Positions 61,901 to 64,000 of a stretch of DNA of 64,000 bases are shown piece after piece. The DNA lies in the NCBI GenBank assembly GCA_029582155.1, contig CM055899.1, positions 51,680,520 through 51,744,519 of the forward strand. The letters are read 5' to 3'. The notes beneath the pieces are model-generated. The model worked only from the letters and a program-made list of their open reading frames with translations. It did not search any database and was not told where the DNA came from. The first letter of the stretch is position 1, and each line of letters begins with the position of its first letter. This DNA is from Panopea generosa. Lineage: Eukaryota > Mollusca > Bivalvia > Adapedonta > Hiatellidae. Made by a program: the position numbers and the translations under genes.

Positions 61901-63095
61901 TCTGTAGAAACGCGATACTGATATATATGTATATTGAAATTTCACACATGGTTAAACGGGCTCTATTCATACAATATATAATGCATATAGCAATTTTAAA
62001 TGATTAGGTAGGAATTAAGACTCATTTTTGAATATTTTTTTATAACTTATTTTACTTTCTTTCTAAATATCACAGTTACATCTGCTTTGACGATAAAAGA
62101 AAGTTAATTGTATTTGATATTGTTGTTTAGTTAAAAAACATAAAAAATAACATAGTAAGTATTAATTTAGGAATGGAATTTCATTTTTTATAACTACAGA
62201 CAGAAAAAGAATACAATAGAATTGTGTAATAAATTTTGTAATACAGAAGAACTTCGATGGCTCGAACTCGACGGGACTGGACAAAATAGTTCGAGTTAAG
62301 AGTTGTTCGAGCCAAGCCAAGTATTCTTCAACACTTAACTCTACATGTACATGTGTATACACCGAAATAGGAATTCAACCGGGACCAGATAAGAAGTTAA
62401 AGAAATATGTGCTGTTCGAGCCATCCCAGTTCGAGTCAACGAAGTTTTACTGTTGTTTCAAGCTTTTGCATGTTACAATCATTACCCAGTTATTAATGAC
62501 CATTGAAATCGAGACACTGACAAAGGTGGTGGTTATTACCTGAAGTTTAGACCATTGTATACGACCGATGCACCTCGGAGCATTCCTCCATGCCGTTTTA
62601 GCTCCGTACGTAAGCTCTGCGTAGGTCAATTCATACGTGCCCGTGGTCTCGATACATTTTTCAACCTCCGTCCATCTATTTAAATGAGCAGGAGTCTGCG
62701 ATCTGAAACACAAAAACCAACATGTTTTTTAGCCAGTTGTGTCCAATCGTCTTTGTTTCTTAACATGCTACTGTGGTATCTGTTACACGAGAGTACGAAC
62801 ACTAGATAAAAATCATACAATACTGTTAGGACAAAGATCCTAAATACTGTTTTAGCAACCAAAAACCATTTAAACAATTTCAGTTTAAAAATGCTAATTA
62901 TGTAATTGACAAAAATATATATACTTTAGATAGTGTTAAATGGATAGCCATACAGTACCTCTTGATTGATTGATAATATTGATCGATAAAGTCCTTGGCC
63001 TGACTTAAAACATCTTCCTTTGGTCGGACCTGTCCGTCCATCTGGCCAAAGTCCATAATAGAGCCCATGCATCTTGCCTGAGTACATTTGATATT
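35645..63095 (-). CDS. NOS: Nitric oxide synthase, 25 exons, N terminus beyond the right edge
   Basis: Twenty-five exons join in frame, with every phase checked, to give 1151 residues plus stop. The enzyme makes nitric oxide and citrulline from arginine, O2 and NADPH. Seen in order, numbering from the first visible residue: zinc-site CTQARC (4-9); proximal heme Cys90 in [10 protein letters not shown]; substrate Glu267 in WYMGTEIG, 177 residues after the heme Cys, the same spacing as in rat nNOS; calmodulin helix about 406-430 ([20 protein letters not shown]); FMN motifs [19 protein letters not shown] and [10 protein letters not shown]; an autoinhibitory-type insert of about 47 residues in the FMN domain; FAD motifs RYYSISSS and [13 protein letters not shown] motifs [22 protein letters not shown] and YVCGDV. 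These features indicate a constitutive, Ca2+/calmodulin-regulated type. The C-terminal tail after FGVTLR is about 55 residues and basic at its end, longer than in nNOS. The N terminus, including any PDZ domain, is not visible. Confidence 0.97.
35828..36030 (+). mobile_element. SINE family S3
   Basis: TCCTCATTGGCCAAGTTGTC, AAAGTCTGCCAGTTATTTGC and GACATTAAACCCC in order, inside the last NOS intron. Confidence 0.65.
36049..36213 (-). CDS. NOS: NOS visible exon 24
   Basis: This exon encodes [20 protein letters not shown] and [20 protein letters not shown], then [15 protein letters not shown]. [12 protein letters not shown] ends the conserved core; what follows is the regulatory tail. Confidence 0.96.
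37110..37770. repeat. 33-bp minisatellite in the penultimate part of NOS
   Basis: About 20 copies of GAATCTCTCGTGTTATATTG plus CTTTCATATTCGC in the intron between visible exons 23 and 24. It ends about 30 bp from the exon 23 donor. Confidence 0.9.
37799..37990 (-). CDS. NOS: NOS visible exon 23
   Basis: This exon encodes [40 protein letters not shown] and the helix to SKNFILKLR. YVCGDVxMAxDV is the NADPH adenine/nicotinamide motif. Confidence 0.97.
38950..39180. repeat. Dispersed repeat, copy 2
   Basis: Aligned with 28770-29065 but without the retroposed insert. It abuts NOS visible exon 22 on its right. Confidence 0.7.
39217..39374 (-). CDS. NOS: NOS visible exon 22
   Basis: This exon encodes [40 protein letters not shown] and [16 protein letters not shown] and the SRE segment bind the NADPH 2'-phosphate region. 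Confidence 0.96.
39609..39664. repeat. (TA)n microsatellite
   Basis: About 26 AT dinucleotides next to a SINE. Confidence 0.95.
39675..39805 (-). mobile_element. SINE family S3
   Basis: Inverted body: TTTTCAACACATGTCAGGTT, CCAGTTTTACTGGTGGAAGA and CTTCCGCAAGTAACTGGTAA. The head is missing. Confidence 0.65.
40010..40150 (+). mobile_element. SINE family S4
   Basis: CAAGTGGGAATGTTATCAAT, CACTGGTTAATCTTCCAGAA, then GCTCTCGATGG as in the 27.4-kb copy, and an (AATC)n tail near 40142. Confidence 0.55.
40443..40576 (-). CDS. NOS: NOS visible exon 21
   Basis: This exon encodes [40 protein letters not shown] and KVPQ, the NADPH ribose/pyrophosphate loop [14 protein letters not shown]. Confidence 0.97.
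41387..41611 (+). mobile_element. MITE family A, copy 1
   Basis: The element begins CTGTAGTACGGACCCAGAT and ends TATCAGGTTCTGGGATATAC, which are imperfect inverted repeats of each other (both outer ends read GTAGTA). It holds a full TGACGTCA at 41490-41497. Other copies are at 48533-49756, 55693-55899 and 60909-61137. It has no coding capacity. Confidence 0.75.
42354..42441 (-). CDS. NOS: NOS visible exon 20
   Basis: This 88-nt exon encodes [20 protein letters not shown] and TTIPCLIR, the FAD pyrophosphate loop (GVCSxWL). It is placed by phase and alignment. Confidence 0.95.
43470..43830. repeat. 44-bp minisatellite in a NOS intron
   Basis: About eight copies of CATATCAGAACCATATTTTC plus TATATTTAGCAACATCTACC and CTGA, between visible exons 19 and 20. 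A short TTTACAATCGCTTCC repeat follows at 44060-44190. Confidence 0.9.
44209..44419 (-). CDS. NOS: NOS visible exon 19
   Basis: This exon encodes [20 protein letters not shown], the stretch to [19 protein letters not shown], and [19 protein letters not shown] contacts the FAD isoalloxazine and phosphate. Confidence 0.96.
44765..45289 (-). mobile_element. Retroposed 3' end (LINE-like or processed transcript)
   Basis: On the minus strand an open frame ends in [28 protein letters not shown] and [11 protein letters not shown] before a stop. A 3' UTR-like stretch of about 250 bp follows, with AATAAA and a TA-rich tail. The two ends share AATACT (44755-44760 and 45289-45294), a possible target duplication. 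I do not recognise the protein with certainty. Confidence 0.4.
45448..45617 (-). CDS. NOS: NOS visible exon 18
   Basis: This exon encodes [40 protein letters not shown] and [16 protein letters not shown], the connecting domain with LDITTPP. Confidence 0.96.
45863..45895. repeat. (CA)n microsatellite
   Basis: About 16 CA units in the NOS intron between visible exons 17 and 18. Confidence 0.95.
46248..46444 (-). CDS. NOS: NOS visible exon 17
   Basis: This exon encodes [50 protein letters not shown] and [12 protein letters not shown], the start of the FAD domain with the YxPGDHxxxFP motif. Confidence 0.96.
47126..47204 (-). CDS. NOS: NOS visible exon 16 (79 nt)
   Basis: This exon encodes [20 protein letters not shown] and QSPES, aligned to LSNVHKKRV...QNLQSPKS of nNOS. 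Phase 1 in and phase 2 out match both neighbours. Confidence 0.92.
47715..47785. repeat. (TGTATA)n-like microsatellite
   Basis: TGTGTATATATG units, about eight. Confidence 0.85.
48139..48283 (-). CDS. NOS: NOS visible exon 15
   Basis: This exon encodes [20 protein letters not shown], a Ser/Thr-rich stretch, then [18 protein letters not shown], joining the FMN and FAD domains. FCVGDD and FRLT are the family anchors. Confidence 0.93.
48533..49756 (+). mobile_element. MITE family A, copy 2, split by a LINE insertion
   Basis: The left half (48533-48675) and right half (49685-49756) align to one continuous copy. They are separated by the LINE fragment at 48676-49684. Confidence 0.8.
48676..49684 (+). 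mobile_element. LINE 3' fragment inserted in a MITE
   Basis: The fragment is flanked by identical 7-bp copies of CTATGAC (48669-48675 and 49685-49691). An open frame in its 5' part reads [20 protein letters not shown], and a later frame reads [20 protein letters not shown]. Both are typical of the reverse-transcriptase C-terminal region of non-LTR elements (GELGRxPLY...RIxKYW; FxLxCPxY..LR). It ends in a (TGTTC)n tail. The 5' part is missing, as in most LINE copies, and the frame is broken. Confidence 0.8.
49885..50065 (+). mobile_element. tRNA-derived SINE (family S2) with internal (ACGC)n
   Basis: GTGAAGTGGATAGAGTGATG opens the head. After CACCCCCATCCCAG the body is interrupted by about 13 ACGC units and then resumes at TTCTCGGTACTGCTTCTACT. 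Confidence 0.65.
50146..50320 (-). CDS. NOS: NOS visible exon 14
   Basis: This exon encodes [20 protein letters not shown], then [20 protein letters not shown] and QDIFK, the third FMN-binding loop and the GDELCGQEE signature. Confidence 0.97.
51129..51275 (-). CDS. NOS: NOS visible exon 13 (autoinhibitory insert)
   Basis: This exon encodes [40 protein letters not shown] and ETGPLSNV. It corresponds to the Ser- and acid-rich loop that blocks electron transfer in constitutive NOS until calmodulin binds, and which inducible vertebrate NOS lacks. The acceptor AACAG|ACTT is the only nearby one that keeps the frame. Confidence 0.92.
51452..51728. repeat. Tandem duplication of about 196 bp in a NOS intron
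   Basis: TTCATGAATGAAGACTTATA...GACATTAGCACCATAATTAA at 51452 recurs, slightly diverged, at 51648. Confidence 0.8.
51985..52260. repeat. Minisatellite of about 43 bp in a NOS intron
   Basis: Six irregular copies of ACACGTGGTCTTGGTGGCAA plus a TTGTTCAAGGAC-type spacer, about 100 bp from visible exon 12. Confidence 0.85.
52365..52414 (-). CDS. NOS: NOS visible exon 12 (microexon, 50 nt)
   Basis: This 50-nt exon encodes [16 protein letters not shown] plus two bases. It is placed by its GTAG|TCG acceptor, GTATGT donor, exact phase fit and alignment to FGCALMEMRHPNS of nNOS. Confidence 0.92.
52596..52700 (-). CDS. NOS: NOS visible exon 11
   Basis: This exon encodes [20 protein letters not shown] and [15 protein letters not shown], the second FMN-binding loop, nearly identical to nNOS. 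Confidence 0.97.
53041..53235. repeat. 36-bp minisatellite in a NOS intron
   Basis: Five to six copies of AACTGTTTATAGACATATGT plus AAACCACTAAATATAG. Confidence 0.85.
53309..53453 (-). CDS. NOS: NOS visible exon 10
   Basis: This exon encodes [20 protein letters not shown], then [20 protein letters not shown] and KHAFDAK: the rest of the calmodulin helix and the FMN phosphate-binding loop TETGKS. Confidence 0.96.
53789..53889 (-). CDS. NOS: NOS visible exon 9 (calmodulin linker)
   Basis: This exon encodes [20 protein letters not shown] and [13 protein letters not shown]. With the next exon it forms the basic amphipathic calmodulin-binding helix [20 protein letters not shown], aligned to [20 protein letters not shown] of nNOS. 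Confidence 0.95.
54018..54185 (+). mobile_element. tRNA-derived SINE (family S2)
   Basis: GGCGGTAGCGTGGTGTATAG, GGTTGCAGGTTCAATCCCCG and TTCAGTGCTGGTTCTACCCA in order, in the NOS intron between visible exons 8 and 9. Confidence 0.75.
54701..54895 (-). CDS. NOS: NOS visible exon 8
   Basis: This exon encodes [34 protein letters not shown] and the run to PVFHQEM and SFEYQ. It is the end of the oxygenase domain with the biopterin/dimer region GGCPADWVW. Confidence 0.97.
55090..55215 (-). mobile_element. MITE family A, partial copy
   Basis: Reverse-oriented internal part with TGACGTCA at 55142-55149 and CAAATGGGACTTTCCC, matching the left half of the other copies. Confidence 0.6.
55693..55899 (-). 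mobile_element. MITE family A, copy 3
   Basis: An inverted copy runs from the CAGGTTCTGGG-type end region at the left to a CTGTAG end at the right, with GTCCGTCACATAG and TGACGT recognisable. Confidence 0.7.
55937..56038 (-). CDS. NOS: NOS visible exon 7
   Basis: This exon encodes [20 protein letters not shown] and [14 protein letters not shown], matching the family segment SLWKDxxLVEINxAVLxSFQ. Confidence 0.96.
56735..56905 (-). mobile_element. SINE family S3
   Basis: Inverted copy with head: CCAGTTTTACTGGTGAAAGA, AACTGGCAAACTTTCCCACA, then CTGCTCGGCCACGGAGGAAC. Confidence 0.7.
57021..57195 (-). CDS. NOS: NOS visible exon 6 (substrate site)
   Basis: This exon encodes [20 protein letters not shown], then the stretch ending [20 protein letters not shown] and LLE. 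The Glu of MGTEIG binds the arginine guanidinium. Four cysteines lie between 22 and 33 residues in, where vertebrate NOS has LLEIGGLEFSACP. Confidence 0.96.
58365..58504 (-). CDS. NOS: NOS visible exon 5
   Basis: This exon encodes [40 protein letters not shown] and VNFKHP, part of the oxygenase beta-sheet core. RFDV(I/L)PL is invariant in the family. Confidence 0.96.
58594..58667. mobile_element. 74-bp palindromic MITE, copy 2
   Basis: GTCCCATTGGTGCAAAAAGG at the left and, inverted, GTCCTATTGGTGCAATATGG at the right. It lies in the NOS intron between visible exons 4 and 5. Confidence 0.65.
59406..59547 (-). CDS. NOS: NOS visible exon 4
   Basis: This exon encodes [20 protein letters not shown], then [20 protein letters not shown] and NVTITE, matching the conserved RSAITIFPxRTD and YAGYKxxDGS segments of the oxygenase domain. 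Confidence 0.96.
60130..60565. repeat. Degenerate minisatellite of about 60 bp in a NOS intron
   Basis: Seven diverged copies of a unit with GTTTGAGA(A/C)(C/T)(G/T)(G/T)TTTCAAAC and CAGTTCCAGCA(C/T)AAA. Confidence 0.75.
60667..60800 (-). mobile_element. MITE family A, partial copy
   Basis: Reverse-oriented internal part containing CAATGAAAAAGC, TTCATAGCAA, TTTCCCAACATTGCTATTTA. Outer ends are not recognisable. Confidence 0.6.
60909..61137 (+). mobile_element. MITE family A, copy 4
   Basis: CTGTAGTACAAGCCC opens and GATATCAGGTTCTGGGATAA closes the copy. TGACGTCA is intact at 61015-61022. Confidence 0.75.
61587..61678 (-). CDS. NOS: NOS visible exon 3
   Basis: This 92-nt exon sits inside a longer, meaningless open frame. 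In the correct frame it encodes [20 protein letters not shown] and then [10 protein letters not shown]. It aligns with VFDARDCTTAHGMFNYICNH of nNOS and is bounded by TTGCAG and GTACAG. Confidence 0.94.
62244..62452. mobile_element. 209-bp MITE with CAG(T/A)A(G/A)AACTTCG ends
   Basis: CAGAAGAACTTCGATGGCTC at the left and, inverted, CAGTAAAACTTCGTTGACTC at the right are terminal inverted repeats that continue through GAACT. This resembles a common mariner-class MITE type of aquatic invertebrates. A TA precedes the left end; the right flank has decayed. It lies in the NOS intron between visible exons 2 and 3. Confidence 0.7.
62540..62702 (-). CDS. NOS: NOS visible exon 2 (heme ligand)
   Basis: This exon encodes [20 protein letters not shown] through [18 protein letters not shown]. 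The Cys of RCIGR is the proximal heme thiolate. Confidence 0.96.
62959..63095 (-). CDS. NOS: NOS visible exon 1
   Basis: This exon encodes [20 protein letters not shown] through IDQYYQSIK. The CTQARC pair is the Cys-x4-Cys that, from two subunits, binds the dimer-interface zinc. The phase-0 acceptor means at least one more coding exon lies to the right. Confidence 0.95.
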
Positions 63096-63409
63096 CTGAA
63101 ACAGAAGAAAATTCACACTTAAATATGTTAATCAATGCACTGGTGCAAAAATAACCAATCACAATTTTAAAATATGTTCAACATTTTGTTAGACATTTGA
63201 CATTATATCAAAAACTAACACCTTCTACGGTTATAACATCCGATTTAGGAAGCTATACTATAAGTAGAAGTGAATACAACGGAGTTAATTAAGCCCATCA
63301 ATTTGGACTGTCTTTATTACCGTACATTTAATACGGACACGAATATTCCCAAACCTTGTTAAAATCTGTGTTTTTTGTTCTCAGTTTAATATGCCAGTTA
63401 AAGTAATAT

Positions 63410-64000
63410 TGACAGATGAATTGTTAGAAAATTAGTTTCAAATTGTCAGATGCATTCTTCAAGAACTAGTTTAAATTGTTAGATGCATTCTTCAAGAACT
63501 AGTTTTAAATTGTTAGATGCTTTCCTTAAGAACTAGTTTTAAATTTGAAGATGCATCGTTCAAGAATAAGTTCAAATTGACATATGAAGTGTTAAAGAAT
63601 TAGTTTTAAATTGACAGATGCATGGTTAAAACATTAGTTTTAAATTGACAGATGCATTGTTCAAGCTCTAGTTGCAAATTAACAGATGTATTGTTCAAAA
63701 ATTAGTTTTAAGTTGTCAGATGCATTATTCAAGAACTAGTTTTAAGTTGTCAGATGCATTGTTCAAGAACTAGTTTTAAGTTGTCAGATGCATTATTCAA
63801 GAACTAGTTTTAAATTGTCAGATGCATTGTTCAAAAATTAGTCGCAAATTGGAAGATGCGTTGTTCAAGAATTAGTTTCAACTGGAAGATGTATTTTTCA
63901 AAAATTAGCTCAAATTGACAGATGTATTTTTCAAGAACTAGTTTTAAATTGTCAGATGCAGTGTTCAAAAATTAGTTTTAAGTTGTTAGATGCATTGTTC
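63410..64000. repeat. 34-bp minisatellite running off the right edge
   Basis: About 17 visible copies of TTCAAGAACTAGTTTTAAAT plus TGTCAGATGCATTG, in the intron upstream of NOS visible exon 1. Confidence 0.9.

Noticed and set aside
35645-63095. NADPH-cytochrome P450 reductase (POR), which neighbours STYXL1 in human
   Set aside because: The reductase half resembles POR, but the contiguous oxygenase exons, calmodulin helix and autoinhibitory insert make this a nitric oxide synthase. The proximity of a POR-like domain to STYXL1 is coincidental.

Overview
The window is from an AT-rich, intron-rich animal genome, most likely a mollusc and probably a bivalve. The evidence is metazoan exon-intron genes with GT-AG introns, short AT-rich exons separated by kilobase introns, several tRNA-derived SINE families, piggyBac-class and mariner-class MITEs, and very abundant minisatellites. 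The species cannot be fixed from sequence alone. Nothing here is prokaryotic.

Three host genes can be read. (1) At the left edge, minus strand, is a first coding exon (523-588) encoding a 22-residue mitochondrial presequence very like that of mitochondrial malate dehydrogenase (MDH2); the rest lies left of the window. (2) Head-to-head with it, plus strand, is a complete nine-exon gene (985-23998) for a 297-residue ortholog of STYXL1/MK-STYX. This is a rhodanese plus dual-specificity phosphatase protein whose catalytic His-Cys is replaced by Phe-Ser, the same dead signature as in the human protein. MDH2 and STYXL1 are also adjacent and divergent in human, so the pair and its short shared promoter look like ancient linkage. 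(3) On the minus strand, 25 exons (63095 down to 35645) encode a nitric oxide synthase from the zinc Cys-x4-Cys motif to the stop codon (1151 residues). Its N terminus lies right of the window. The oxygenase domain, calmodulin helix, FMN domain with autoinhibitory insert, FAD domain and NADPH domain are all present and in frame. STYXL1 and NOS are tail-to-tail, separated by about 11.6 kb with no recognisable gene.

The rest is repeats. STYXL1 intron 3 holds a 6.4-kb array of a 54-bp unit (about 119 copies, with higher-order duplications). Intron 6 holds a 4-kb array of a 57/58-bp unit. That second monomer exists as a single copy at the end of a dispersed repeat near 10.9-11.5 kb, and the array starts inside a second copy of the same dispersed repeat, so its origin can be read directly. 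NOS introns carry their own unrelated minisatellites (33, 34, 36, about 43, 44 and about 60 bp). DNA elements include a piggyBac-class MITE with TTAA flanks, a decayed mariner-like element of about 950 bp, smaller TA-flanked MITEs, a foldback element, a 74-bp palindromic MITE pair, and a MITE family of about 220 bp with at least four near-complete copies, one split by a LINE 3' fragment with a perfect 7-bp target duplication.

No new multi-gene system was found. The most noteworthy signals are the conserved MDH2-STYXL1 divergent pair, the conserved pseudophosphatase signature, the traceable birth of a satellite from a dispersed repeat, and the nested transposon histories.
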